The position numbers and the translations under genes were made by a program. The notes beneath the pieces are model-generated. The model saw only the letters and a list, made by a program, of their open reading frames with translations. It was not told where the DNA came from and made no database searches. Positions 44,207 to 52,729 of a stretch of DNA of 64,000 nucleotides are shown piece by piece. Origin of the DNA: Bacteroidales bacterium (GTDB lineage Bacteria; Bacteroidota; Bacteroidia; Bacteroidales; UBA932); assembly GCA_017630215.1 (NCBI GenBank), contig JAGBVR010000011.1, positions 1 through 64,000 on the forward strand, written 5' to 3'. Within the stretch, counting starts at the first letter, position 1. The number at the start of each line of letters is the position of its first letter.

Positions 44207-44293
44207 GTGACTAATATGTCAAAAAACTGACATTTCGTCAGTATTGTACGATTGGAACATAATTTGACTATATGGGCTCGTCCTTCGGGACGA
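44207..44293 (+). promoter_or_regulatory. htpG upstream region: TGAC/GTCA palindromes and a UUCG leader hairpin
   Basis: Several TGAC and GTCA half-sites lie in a row: TGAC (44208), TGTCA (44217-44221), CTGAC (44227-44231) and GTCAG (44237-44241). The last two form CTGAC-N5-GTCAG. About 35 bp further, TCGTCC-TTCG-GGACGA (44278-44293) makes a 6-bp stem with a UUCG tetraloop followed by CCTTTTTG, in the htpG leader. The first part may be a stress-related promoter or operator and the second an mRNA stabiliser or attenuator. Both roles are inferred. Confidence 0.45.
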
Positions 44294-44324
44294 CCTTTTT
44301 GAATATAAATTTAAAGAAAAAAAT

Positions 44325-46322
44325 ATGGCAACAACAGGAAAAATCGGAGTAACCACCGAGAATATCTTCCCGGTGATCAAGAAATTTCTTTATTCTGACC
44401 ACGAAATCTTCCTAAGGGAACTTGTGGCAAATGCAGTGGATGCGACCCAGAAGATGAAGGCTCTTGCTGCATCTGGAGAATATAATGCAGAACTTGGTGA
44501 GCTCGCGGTGCGAATCGAGCTGGACGAGGCCGCAAAGACTCTCAAAGTGATTGATAACGGTATCGGTATGACCGAGGAAGAAGTCGATAAATATATCAAT
44601 CAGATTGCATTCTCATCAGCTGGGGAATTCCTCGAGAAATATAAGGACCAGCTCAGCAGCATAATCGGTCACTTCGGTCTTGGATTCTATTCGGCTTTCA
44701 TGGTAGCTGAGAAAGTAACCATCGAGACGCTTTCTTGGAGAGATGGAGCAAAGGCTGTCAAGTGGACTTGCGACGGATCTCCAGAGTATGACATGGAGGA
44801 GTGTGACAAGGCTGACAGAGGTACTGTGATTACACTGTATATTGCAGATGATGAGAAAGAGTATGCAGAGAAAAAGCGTATCGAAGGTCTCCTGAACAAG
44901 TATTGCAAGTTCATGCCTGTACCGGTAGTCTTCGGTAAGGAACAGCAGTGGAAGGATGGTAAATACGTTGATACAGAGAAAGATAATGTGATCAATAAGG
45001 TGGAGCCGCTTTGGGCCCGCAAACCTGCTGATCTGAAGGAGGAGGACTACAATGAATTCTATCGTGCATTGTACCCTATGGCAGAGGAACCTCTTTTCCA
45101 TATTCATCTTAATGTGGATTATCCGTTCAATCTCACTGGTATCCTCTATTTCCCTAAGATCAAGAACAATGTTGAGATCTCTCGCAACAAGATTCAGCTC
45201 TACTGCAACCAGATGTTCGTCACTGATTCTGTGGACAATATCGTTCCTGACTTCCTTACTTTGCTTCATGGTGTGATCGACTCACCGGATATTCCGCTGA
45301 ATGTGTCGCGTAGCTATCTTCAGAGTGATGCCAATGTTAAGAAGATTTCCAGCTATATCACCAAAAAAGTTGCGGACCGCTTGGACGAAATATTCAAGAA
45401 CGAACGTCAGCAGCTGGAAGAGAAATGGGACAACCTCAAGCTTTTCATCGAATACGGAATGCTTTCAGATGAGAAATTCTGTGATAGAGCGATGAAGTTC
45501 TGCCTTCTCAAGAATACCGAGGGCAAGTATTTCAGCATCGAGGACTATAAGAAGGCTGTGGAGTCAGAGCAGACAGATAAGGAAAAGAAGGTTGTATTCC
45601 TTTATGCGACAGATAAGGAAAGCCAGTATTCTTTCATTGAGACTGCGAAGGCTAAAGGTTATGATGTCCTCCTTCTGGACTGCCAGCTTGACAGTCATTT
45701 CGTGAACCTTCTCGAGACCAAGATCGAGAATGCACGCTTTGCCCGTGTCGATTCTGACAGTATTGACAATCTCATTCCAAAAGAAAAAAAAATCCGTCCG
45801 GAGCTCTCGGAGGCTGATCAGGAAGATCTTTCAGTAATCTTCCAGGCTGTGCTGCCGAAGGAGAATCAGTATTATGTGCAGGCTGACAATCTTGGTGAGA
45901 ATGCTGCTCCTATTCTCATCACTCAGAGTGAGTTCATGCGTCGCTATCGCGAGATGTCAGCAATGGGTGGCGGAATGAATTTCTATGGAGAGATGCCTGC
46001 GATGTATAATATCACTGTCAATATGCAGAATCCTCTTGTGGCTCGTATCATGACCTCAAAGGCTGCTGATGTAGCTCCCGCACAGGTAATTCCTGATGCT
46101 GCAGAAGATGCATCAGAGGATGTGAAGCGAACAGTTACCGAGGCGAAGGAGACAGCTGCAGCGGCTCATAAGTCTGATCTTGAGGCATTTGCCTCAGACA
46201 ATGAGATCCTGAAACAGATCACAGACCTCGCATTGCTGGCTAACGGTATGCTTAAAGGAAAAGACCTCAGCGACTTCATTGCGAGAAGTGCCAAGGTCGT
46301 GGAAGATGCTTATCTGAAATAA
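44325..46322 (+). CDS. htpG: Hsp90-family chaperone HtpG
   Basis: This 665-residue protein has the N-terminal GHKL ATPase motifs ELVANAVDATQKM, DNGIGMT and GHFGLGFYSAFMV, a middle domain (about 235-480; PLWARKPADL, LNVSRSYLQ) and a C-terminal dimerisation domain. Between the middle and C-terminal domains lies a stretch rich in Met and Ala, and the C-terminal part is Glu/Ala-rich. It is a little longer than E. coli HtpG (624), as usual in this phylum. It is an ATP-dependent cytosolic chaperone, probably heat-induced (see upstream palindromes). It is a single gene, ended by the inverted repeat at 46321. Confidence 0.92.
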   Translation: MATTGKIGVTTENIFPVIKKFLYSDHEIFLRELVANAVDATQKMKALAASGEYNAELGELAVRIELDEAAKTLKVIDNGIGMTEEEVDKYINQIAFSSAGEFLEKYKDQLSSIIGHFGLGFYSAFMVAEKVTIETLSWRDGAKAVKWTCDGSPEYDMEECDKADRGTVITLYIADDEKEYAEKKRIEGLLNKYCKFMPVPVVFGKEQQWKDGKYVDTEKDNVINKVEPLWARKPADLKEEDYNEFYRALYPMAEEPLFHIHLNVDYPFNLTGILYFPKIKNNVEISRNKIQLYCNQMFVTDSVDNIVPDFLTLLHGVIDSPDIPLNVSRSYLQSDANVKKISSYITKKVADRLDEIFKNERQQLEEKWDNLKLFIEYGMLSDEKFCDRAMKFCLLKNTEGKYFSIEDYKKAVESEQTDKEKKVVFLYATDKESQYSFIETAKAKGYDVLLLDCQLDSHFVNLLETKIENARFARVDSDSIDNLIPKEKKIRPELSEADQEDLSVIFQAVLPKENQYYVQADNLGENAAPILITQSEFMRRYREMSAMGGGMNFYGEMPAMYNITVNMQNPLVARIMTSKAADVAPAQVIPDAAEDASEDVKRTVTEAKETAAAAHKSDLEAFASDNEILKQITDLALLANGMLKGKDLSDFIARSAKVVEDAYLK

Positions 46323-46343
46323 TATAGTCTGCCAGACTATATT
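46321..46343. terminator. Inverted repeat between htpG and folE
   Basis: AATATAGTCTG / CAGACTATATT, an 11-bp perfect inverted repeat with one central base, lies between convergent genes. It overlaps the last base pair of the htpG stop. Confidence 0.7.
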
Positions 46344-46354
46344 ATTTCAGTGGA

Positions 46355-46942
46355 TCATCGGATCAAGTTGAGGAATTCGTTGCGGGTACGCTCGTCGCGT
46401 AGGAAGATGCCGCTGAAGGCCGATGTGGTGGTCATCGCATTGGCCTTCTGAACTCCTCGCAGAGTCATGCAGGTATGTGATGCCTCGATGACTACGGCCA
46501 CTCCAAGAGGATTCAATGTATCCTGGATACAGTCACGGATCTGAGTGGTAAGTCTCTCCTGCACCTGCAGCCTGCGGGCGAATGTCTCCACCACGCGTGC
46601 TATCTTGCTCAGTCCCGTGATCGTTCCGTTGGGGATATAAGCCACATGAGCTTTGCCGATGAAAGGCATGACATGATGCTCGCAAGTCGAATACAGCTCG
46701 ATGTCCTTCACAAGGACCATCTGTTGATATTCCTCTTTGAACATGGCGCTTTTCAGAATTTCGGCGCCATCCTGATGCGAACCGTGTGTAAGGAACTGCA
46801 AAGCCTTTGCAACTCTCTCGGGAGTCTTTACAAGTCCCTCTCTTTCAGGGTCTTCTCCCAGAAGTCTGAGGATCTCCTTGTAATGAGCAGCGATGGCCTC
46901 TGTAGTTTCCTTATCGTATCTTTCTTCTTTAATATATGCCAT
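46355..46942 (-). CDS. folE: GTP cyclohydrolase I
   Basis: This 195-residue enzyme has the zinc ligands Cys87 and His90 ([10 protein letters not shown]) and Cys158 (SHTCMTLRG), plus the conserved [20 protein letters not shown] segment. It makes dihydroneopterin triphosphate from GTP, the first step of folate and pterin synthesis. A -7 box for it can be read on the minus strand at 46980-46987 (TATTTTTG). Confidence 0.93.
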   Translation of the reverse strand: MAYIKEERYDKETTEAIAAHYKEILRLLGEDPEREGLVKTPERVAKALQFLTHGSHQDGAEILKSAMFKEEYQQMVLVKDIELYSTCEHHVMPFIGKAHVAYIPNGTITGLSKIARVVETFARRLQVQERLTTQIRDCIQDTLNPLGVAVVIEASHTCMTLRGVQKANAMTTTSAFSGIFLRDERTRNEFLNLIR

Positions 46943-46979
46943 TTTGCAAAGTATTTGTAGTAGTCAGTTAAAATTTGTG

Positions 46980-46987
46980 CAAAAATA
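46980..46987 (-). promoter_or_regulatory. Bacteroidetes -7 promoter box for folE
   Basis: The minus strand reads TATTTTTG, 37 bp before the folE start. Confidence 0.45.
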
Positions 46988-47020
46988 ACAAAAAGAACTT
47001 CATCATTTAGTTTTTTTATC

Positions 47021-47028
47021 TATATTTG
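47021..47028 (+). promoter_or_regulatory. Bacteroidetes -7 promoter box
   Basis: TATATTTG, 63 bp before the DUF2795 gene start. Confidence 0.6.
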
Positions 47029-47091
47029 CGCCCCCAAAAAGGAATTGTGTACAAAATTATTGATTATTAATAATTTAAACTTTATAGAACT

Positions 47092-47313
47092 ATGTATTGG
47101 ACACTTGAACTTGCATCTAAGCTTGAGGATGCACCATGGCCAGCAACAAAGGAAGAGCTCATCGACTACGCAGTCCGTTCAGGAGCATGGGCAGAGGTCG
47201 TAGAGAACCTTGAAGAACTCGAGGATGACGGCGAGATCTACGAAAGCATCGAAGACATCTGGCCGGACTATCCTACTAAAGATGACTTTTTCTTTAACGA
47301 GGAGGAGTATTAA
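47092..47313 (+). CDS. DUF2795 family protein
   Basis: This 73-residue acidic protein (MYWTLELASKLEDAPWPATK, then EELIDYAVRSGA and an EDDGEIYESIEDIWPDYP tail) matches the short conserved DUF2795 proteins of Bacteroidetes. It is probably cytosolic and nucleic-acid or ribosome related, but its role is unknown. Codon use is that of a highly expressed core gene. It is the last gene before the accessory island. Confidence 0.75.
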   Translation: MYWTLELASKLEDAPWPATKEELIDYAVRSGAWAEVVENLEELEDDGEIYESIEDIWPDYPTKDDFFFNEEEY

Positions 47314-47348
47314 TAGTCAACTATCCTGATTTTCAGGTAGATACACTT

Positions 47349-47380
47349 ACCAAGGGCGATTCTTAGGAGTCGCCCTTGGT
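47349..47380 (+). terminator. Terminator after the DUF2795 gene
   Basis: ACCAAGGGCGA / TCGCCCTTGGT, an 11-bp stem with a 10-nt loop, followed by GCGTTTT. Confidence 0.8.
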
Positions 47381-47421
47381 GCGTTTTGACCGCATCTGGC
47401 GGCATTTCGTCGAATTCAGAC

Positions 47422-47468
47422 TTACCAAGATTTTTACCAAATAGTTACCATTAAATTTGTAACGGTAA
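47422..47468 (+). repeat. Phased TTACCA repeats before the recombinase gene
   Basis: TTACCA occurs at 47422, 47434 and 47445 (steps of 12 and 11 bp). A further copy lies at 47347, and the inverted half GGTAA at 47464. A -7 box TAAATTTG lies at 47452-47459. The spacing of about one helical turn fits a protein-binding array: recombinase arm sites, an autorepressor operator, or part of the attachment site. Confidence 0.5.
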
Positions 47469-47478
47469 TAGTTGTATT

Positions 47479-48792
47479 ATGAGTAAGGTGAAAACGAAGA
47501 TTCCAAGTGGGAGTCTGACACTTCTGACAAAGCCAAATGCGGCGGGAGAGTGCGCAGTATATCTGCGCTATTACCTCGGTAGTTACATTAAGAAATCTAC
47601 CGACATCTGGGTCAATCAAAAAGATTGGGACAGTAAAAGACAATGTGTGAAGTCTTCAGCGAAGAACGCTGCGCGCATTAATGCAAGACTCTATGACATC
47701 AAAGGAGAAATCGACAAAGCGCTTCTTGATTACGATGGTCTGATAACTATTGATGTCATACGCTCGATTATGTGCGGTGATGACAATAGCGAAGTTCAGC
47801 TTCATTCGATCAAAACCTGCTTCATCGAATATGCCAGGTATGTCAATGATATGAAGTATACCAAAAAAGCATATGGGTATTCCAGTTGGTATAACAAGGT
47901 AAAATATATTGATGCATTTGAAACATTCATCAAACACTTTCTCAAGAAGAAGCGCTTTACACTCGAAGATCTCAATGTCAGCATTTTCGACGAATACATT
48001 AAGTATAAATACGAAGTGCGTAAAAACAAAGCGCCAGAAGCCGTTAATAAATCCTTGGTGCCTTTATATGAAGCAGTAAAGAATGCAACTGTTTGCGGGA
48101 TTATTCCCCCTCAGGTGTCAGCCCCTATATGTGATAACTTTGTACCGACACGAGAAGTGGAGTATGATCCAGACTCAGAACACGACGATAAAGTCAGATA
48201 CTTGACCGACCAGCAAATTGAAGAGTTAAAAGTGTATCAATCCAAGTTGAAGCATCAAAGAAGTTATGAGATTATGGATTATTTCTTCTTTTCGTATTAT
48301 GCCTGTGGTATGCGCTTGTCCGACCTTATGACCCTTGAATGGAAACACATCGATTGGGATGCCCGAGTAATAAGGAAAAGACAATTCAAGACAAAAAGAT
48401 TCCCAGACGTACTGCCCCCTTTATGCGAACCAGCTTTAAAGATACTTCGCAAATGGGAAAAATATGGAAGGAATAAACGATTCGTATTTGATATGCTTCC
48501 TGAAGACTATGATCTAAAGGATCAAAACAGATTGTTTATGGATCGTAACTCGAAAGATAAAACGATAAACACCTCACTTAAGGGTGCCCGACTGTATCTA
48601 GGTATAAGTACATCTTTATCAATCCACGTTGCCAGGCATTCGTTTGCGGTACGAGCAATCAATAAAGGTATCTCAGTATATCTTGTCAGTAAGTTATTGG
48701 GACACACATCTATTCTTTCAACAGAGAAAACCTATGCAAGGTTCATCAAAGAAAAAGTAGATAATGACACAAAGCTTTTATTCGAATTCTAA
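47479..48792 (+). CDS. Tyrosine site-specific recombinase (integrase)
   Basis: This 437-residue recombinase has an arm-type N-terminal domain, a SAM-like core-binding domain (about 110-210) and a catalytic domain (about 250-430). The catalytic residues are Arg in CGMRLSDL, Lys in FKTKR, the HVARHSF box, His in LLGHTS and the nucleophile Tyr in EKTYARF. This is the type used by Bacteroidetes integrative elements. It marks the start of an AT-rich accessory island. No tRNA gene or att duplicate is visible at this border, and the other end is beyond the window, so whether it integrates the island is inferred. Confidence 0.88.
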   Translation: MSKVKTKIPSGSLTLLTKPNAAGECAVYLRYYLGSYIKKSTDIWVNQKDWDSKRQCVKSSAKNAARINARLYDIKGEIDKALLDYDGLITIDVIRSIMCGDDNSEVQLHSIKTCFIEYARYVNDMKYTKKAYGYSSWYNKVKYIDAFETFIKHFLKKKRFTLEDLNVSIFDEYIKYKYEVRKNKAPEAVNKSLVPLYEAVKNATVCGIIPPQVSAPICDNFVPTREVEYDPDSEHDDKVRYLTDQQIEELKVYQSKLKHQRSYEIMDYFFFSYYACGMRLSDLMTLEWKHIDWDARVIRKRQFKTKRFPDVLPPLCEPALKILRKWEKYGRNKRFVFDMLPEDYDLKDQNRLFMDRNSKDKTINTSLKGARLYLGISTSLSIHVARHSFAVRAINKGISVYLVSKLLGHTSILSTEKTYARFIKEKVDNDTKLLFEF

Positions 48793-48795
48793 CCC

Positions 48796-48822
48796 TCAGC
48801 CACCACAACGGTGGCTGATTTT
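48796..48822 (+). terminator. Terminator after the recombinase gene
   Basis: TCAGCCACC / GGTGGCTGA, a 9-bp stem with loop ACAAC, followed by TTTTC. It lies 3 bp after the stop. Confidence 0.85.
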
Positions 48823-48931
48823 CATTAAAATAAATCTTTACTACCATAAGATGAATTTTAACCTCCCCTCAAAAGAATAAGAAAAGTGCAATGATTATAA
48901 AAAAAGAAAAAGTTTCCAGCATTTCACCACA

Positions 48932-48939
48932 TAAATTTG
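48932..48939 (+). promoter_or_regulatory. Bacteroidetes -7 promoter box
   Basis: TAAATTTG, 42 bp before the 48982 start. Confidence 0.5.
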
Positions 48940-48981
48940 CCGGTTCCCTCGACTCTCCTATAACTTCACACGAAAAAAGAT

Positions 48982-49824
48982 ATGGAAGAAGCAATCGCAA
49001 TCATCATTGCCACTATTGTCATACTCATCTCCAACTGGCGAATCAGTAAGTGGAAGAAAGAAGCCGCCACTGCATACTTCATCATCGGCCAGAAAGCCAC
49101 CACTTCTGAAGAACGCGAATGGGCTTACCGCAAAGCCTTCAAATACGGTCACACTAAAGCAAAACTATTCTACATCTATGCAGCTGCCAACACATTCAGC
49201 GGACGCAAACCATTAACTCCATTCACCATTGCCACAGACAAAGGCGAAAACCCCATCGTTGCCATATTCTACGACTATTATATCCGCGCTAAACATCTAC
49301 CTTACGCCAGCAACATCCAACAAGAAATCACACAGAGAGTCCTTGAACTCAAAGATGGTTTCACCCCCTCATCAGACCTATACTCAGAAGCCCTACGAAC
49401 ACTTGAAACCTATTTCAACGAGAATTGGAAAACTCCACAAGGACCAACCATCATCTTTATGCCCTGCAGCAGCGAACAAGCCTACTTTAATCGTTTCGCC
49501 ACACTTGCCCGGAGCCTAAGTCAAAGATATCATTACAATACTGCTATCGACGCAATCCAATACACCGACACTCGTAAAAGCAAACATCGCAGTCAGAACC
49601 GCGACGCTATAGAATCCGCATCAAACATAGTAATTTCGCCGAAGATCATCGGCAAGCAGGTTATAATAATAGACGATGTGATCACAACCGGCGACAGCCT
49701 TCACCAATTCGCAAAAGAACTCCGCACCTACGGAGTTACAATCAAGGCTGCTGTCTTTCTCGCCCAGACTGCAAAATATCCGACAGATAAAAAACTATTT
49801 CGTGAAATTAGAAAGATTACTTAA
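48982..49824 (+). CDS. Membrane-anchored phosphoribosyltransferase-domain protein
   Basis: This 280-residue protein has an N-terminal membrane helix (IAIIIATIVILI). A helical, Sel1/TPR-like stretch follows (about 25-75), then a linker and a C-terminal type I phosphoribosyltransferase domain (about 145-275) with the PRPP-binding loop VIIIDDVITTGDS at about 226-238. ComF-like proteins share this loop. Substrate unknown; in a recombinase-bordered island it may act on nucleotides during defence. Its last 8 bp overlap the convergent gene 49817-50227. Confidence 0.6.
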   Translation: MEEAIAIIIATIVILISNWRISKWKKEAATAYFIIGQKATTSEEREWAYRKAFKYGHTKAKLFYIYAAANTFSGRKPLTPFTIATDKGENPIVAIFYDYYIRAKHLPYASNIQQEITQRVLELKDGFTPSSDLYSEALRTLETYFNENWKTPQGPTIIFMPCSSEQAYFNRFATLARSLSQRYHYNTAIDAIQYTDTRKSKHRSQNRDAIESASNIVISPKIIGKQVIIIDDVITTGDSLHQFAKELRTYGVTIKAAVFLAQTAKYPTDKKLFREIRKIT

Positions 49825-50227
49825 GTACGGAAACAAAAGACTTCGGCAAACACACATTCTCCAACCCTACAGTTCCAGCAAACAAAGGGGCAATGTCCTT
49901 ATCCCTGAATCCGGCAATTCCGCATCCGATACGGGTCACATAAAAGAACAGCTCCGGATGTTCACCAGCAAAAGCAATGAACTCATCCACGTATGGCTTG
50001 ATCGTTTCTACCCTACCTTGCATAGTAGGAATCGCATAGCTCTGCCCACGAAGTCCGACACCACATCCCATCACAGCACCAAACTTCTTGAAAGCCACAT
50101 ACGCAGCTCCACCTCCGTGCATCCCTGCCAGATTGCTTCCGAAAACAAACACCTCATCTTCGCGAAGCTCCTCAATCATATCCGGCGTATGCTCTGGCCT
50201 CTCTATTCCTTTATATAATATAGCCAT
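49817..50227 (-). CDS. A1S_2505-like phage-type protein
   Basis: This 136-residue protein has EVFVFGSNLAGMHGGGAA and GLRGQSYAIPTM, the hallmark stretches of a small phage and prophage family (A1S_2505-type non-structural proteins), with a macro-domain-like look. It may bind or process ADP-ribose-like nucleotides; that is inference. The family name is from memory. It converges with and overlaps the phosphoribosyltransferase gene by 8 bp. Confidence 0.6.
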   Translation of the reverse strand: MAILYKGIERPEHTPDMIEELREDEVFVFGSNLAGMHGGGAAYVAFKKFGAVMGCGVGLRGQSYAIPTMQGRVETIKPYVDEFIAFAGEHPELFFYVTRIGCGIAGFRDKDIAPLFAGTVGLENVCLPKSFVSVLK

Positions 50228-50350
50228 TGTTTTTTATCTTGATCCGTCACAAATTTTGCAAATATTTGTGACAATTGCAATGTGGCAATGATATTTTACC
50301 ATACGTGGAAAAAGGAGGAATGCCCGATGGCACCCATCTTGAAAATAGAA

Positions 50351-50547
50351 TAATAAAGAAGCGTGGGCGCAAGCTTATCCATCCTGGGGCCCTGAGAATG
50401 CCCAATCGCCGATAAGTTCAGCCCACGCTAATGCGTAGGCATTTACTGAACTTATCCGGAGGCGAACGATCTTGAAATTTCTCAGGTTTCAGGTTGCCCG
50501 AATAAATAGCAAATGCTAACTATGAAAATGTTATCTTTTACCTATGT
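50351..50547 (-). ncRNA. Putative pseudoknot ncRNA, copy 1 of 3
   Basis: A minus-strand transcript of about 197 nt is predicted, with the -7 box TACCTTTG at 50554-50561. Helix A is GATAAGTTCA/TGAACTTATC (+ strand arms 50447-50456 and 50411-50420). Helix B is GCGTGGGC/GCCCACGC (50421-50428 and 50361-50368). The 5' arm of B lies inside the loop of A, next to the 3' arm of A, so both can form only as a pseudoknot. Within the loop of A is a small hairpin AATGC-CTAC-GCATT. The 3' end after helix B is T-rich (TTCTTTATT). No protein frame fits. Copies 2 and 3 lie at 54315 and 58025. Confidence 0.65.
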
Positions 50548-50576
50548 ATATCGCAAAGGTAAGAATTATTTTGAAA

Positions 50577-50888
50577 TCAGTTACATATCTCCTCACCTGG
50601 AACAACATCCAGTATCGAATCCACGTAACTCATTTCCAGATGGAAATCCTCAGGAACTGAAATCCCTATCTCCACTAAAAAGTCATACACTCCAGTCCAC
50701 TCTTCTCTCCCACAGGAGATTGAAGCCACTCTCGTGATAATATAGAAGAGTTCTGTCACACATTCCTGTCTGGCAGACTCTGCAGACGAAACATCAGGTT
50801 CCATCTCACTCAAAAGGCCTATGGCCGCATCTAACGCAAGGCACACAGCCCGGCCTTTCGTCAGGATCAAGTAATCTTTCTTGTTCAT
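50577..50888 (-). CDS. Small hypothetical protein
   Basis: This 103-residue soluble protein (MNKKDYLILTKGRAVCLALD) appears mostly helical and acidic. No family is recognised. The frame is open to 50912, but ATG 50888 is preferred. It is driven by the shared-box promoter P1 (51023-51069). The leader of about 128 nt contains a terminator-like hairpin (50954-50983), so the gene may be controlled by attenuation. Confidence 0.5.
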   Translation of the reverse strand: MNKKDYLILTKGRAVCLALDAAIGLLSEMEPDVSSAESARQECVTELFYIITRVASISCGREEWTGVYDFLVEIGISVPEDFHLEMSYVDSILDVVPGEEICN

Positions 50889-50953
50889 TAGTCTTAATTT
50901 AAAGGTTACCAATCCCGCCGGCGGCTATAATAATGTATATACATTTCAACAAA

Positions 50954-50983
50954 AAGCCTGTAAATCCTAAGATTTACAGGCTT
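50954..50983 (-). terminator. Terminator hairpin inside the leader of the 50888 gene
   Basis: AAGCCTGTAAATC / GATTTACAGGCTT, a 13-bp stem with loop CTAA, followed on the minus strand by TTTTTG. It lies downstream of the nuclease-helicase gene end (51178) but also between promoter P1 and the 50888 start. It may end the operon, or act as an attenuator of the small gene. Confidence 0.75.
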
Positions 50984-51022
50984 CGAATAGATTCCCTGTG
51001 TTATCTAGAATCAACCTACTCA

Positions 51023-51069
51023 CAAAGTTACTATTGTATAATATGGAAAACGAATATATCCGCCTTACA
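51023..51069 (-). promoter_or_regulatory. Shared-box promoter P1
   Basis: The box TGTAAGGCGG (minus strand, 51060-51069) lies exactly 29 bp before the -7 box TAACTTTG (51023-51030). A TTCG-containing -33 region is between. It faces the 50888 gene. Confidence 0.6.
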
Positions 51070-51177
51070 CCTTGAACTAATAACCTTACAATATGAGAGT
51101 CAATTCATTGATAATTAGATTATGCCTAAAGTTTTATATTTAGATACATATTGACAATCTTACATAGTGAGGAATTG

Positions 51178-52713
51178 CTATTTGTGCACTAATAATTGAT
51201 GACATCTCTCGAGTATTGCTTCATTATTTAATATCACTAAATGGATATTTTTTCGAGCTCTGGTCAAAATCTGATATAACATTCGTTCCTCATCATAATA
51301 GTCCCCGTTCCTAAAAGTTAATTTACCATTAGTGTCATAATACATATTTGGTAATACTACGGCAGCCACTTTATCAAACTCCTGTCCCACTACTTCATGT
51401 GCACTCAATTCACATATCGACATAATACTTTCATAATGCGCCCTATTATATGCATGATGATTTGGAGTAAATCGAGGAATAACATAACCCCTAGCTTTAA
51501 GATGACCTATAATATTATAGCATTCTATCGCGTTATTACAATACGTTACATTAATATATTCCGGGCTAACTGACATACATTCTATTCGATTATTAAATAG
51601 CCCTTTTATAAAATTCTCAACATTCTTATTAGTTCGAATCTTCCCTGTGAGCTTATAATGATGCTGTTCATCTACGACAGTTTTAATTTTTGCTTCATTA
51701 CCATTGTTAAGCTCATTTCTATGGAGACGTTGTAATGCATCATAGCATATTACGCATTTTATTCCTAATGCTTCTGCGGCTGACAAAATCTCACCCAAAT
51801 GATGACAGCGCTGCGCTTCATCTATTAATATAATATCTGCAGAATCAAAATCCCAATAGGAACGTGTTACACTTATGTATTTATAGTATGCTTTGGAAGG
51901 TTTTATAGTCCATTTAGTAATATCAATTAATGTGCGCTGTCCTGGATTTAAATTGCCACTATGAACTACGGCTGTCCTCACTCCATTAGATTCTAGCTCC
52001 TTCACAATATCATAAAGTAATAACGTCTTGCCAGTTCCGGCCCCGCCCTCTATAGCATAGCACATAAATCCAGAATCTTCTTCTATACTTCGCAATATCT
52101 TATTCTTAATTTCTTCTTGTTGTCTATTCAGGAAGTATTTACTATCCAAAAAATCTTGTGGAGAATTAAAAGGTGACACCAGATACTTACTCGGTTCAAA
52201 TAAACAATCTAATTTCGAATCTTCGATCGGCGTATTTGAAGTAGAGAAATTCTTTAATGCTTTACCGACAGCTTTATTGTCCGTAATAACTAGTTCTCCT
52301 ACTTCATTCAAAGTATAATATACTTTATTTTGGGCTTCAAATGCAAATAGTTCAATACTCTTGCCTAGAGAACTTAAATAATACTGATTTCTCAATAGTT
52401 GCTTGAGTATTTTCGCTTCTGGTACGGGCTCACTTTTAAATTCGATATTAACGATAGACTTATCTCCTATCCATAATGCGTCGAACTCCTTTCCTATTTG
52501 AGGAATTTCATAGCCAAGGTAACAGGCATCAGTTATTATATATATATCCTCCGGATCCTCAAAGAGATTACACAAGTCTTCAATAAAAGTTCTCACACTG
52601 TATGGCTCTTTCGATTTAAGTGTCACCCCGTGAATTGTGCACCACTTTTTAAAGAAATCACTATTCATTGATGCGCTACAGGCAGCTACTTGCTTTAAAT
52701 TAATTGATTTCAT
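51178..52713 (-). CDS. Nuclease-helicase fusion (PD-(D/E)XK-like domain plus DUF2075-type ATPase)
   Basis: The product has 511 residues. The N-terminal part (about 60-125) has EFDALWIGD, then IEFKSE (Asp78, Glu91, Lys93) and a Gln-containing helix, the pattern of NERD or related PD-(D/E)XK nucleases. The P-loop helicase part follows, with Walker A GGAGTGKT at 223-230, Walker B IILIDEAQ at about 294-301, and late motifs VVGQEFDKV and YQILTRARK. This is like DUF2075 helicases. The frame is open to 52806, but ATG 52713 leaves a 16-bp gap after the dGTPase gene, so the two form an operon. Such nuclease-helicase proteins are common in phage defence; function here is inferred. Confidence 0.7.
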   Translation of the reverse strand: MKSINLKQVAACSASMNSDFFKKWCTIHGVTLKSKEPYSVRTFIEDLCNLFEDPEDIYIITDACYLGYEIPQIGKEFDALWIGDKSIVNIEFKSEPVPEAKILKQLLRNQYYLSSLGKSIELFAFEAQNKVYYTLNEVGELVITDNKAVGKALKNFSTSNTPIEDSKLDCLFEPSKYLVSPFNSPQDFLDSKYFLNRQQEEIKNKILRSIEEDSGFMCYAIEGGAGTGKTLLLYDIVKELESNGVRTAVVHSGNLNPGQRTLIDITKWTIKPSKAYYKYISVTRSYWDFDSADIILIDEAQRCHHLGEILSAAEALGIKCVICYDALQRLHRNELNNGNEAKIKTVVDEQHHYKLTGKIRTNKNVENFIKGLFNNRIECMSVSPEYINVTYCNNAIECYNIIGHLKARGYVIPRFTPNHHAYNRAHYESIMSICELSAHEVVGQEFDKVAAVVLPNMYYDTNGKLTFRNGDYYDEERMLYQILTRARKNIHLVILNNEAILERCHQLLVHK

Positions 52714-52729
52714 CAGATATTTCAGCGTT

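Noticed and set aside
47381-47478. tRNA gene as attachment site of the island
   Set aside because: No cloverleaf or tRNA 3' end could be recognised before the recombinase gene.
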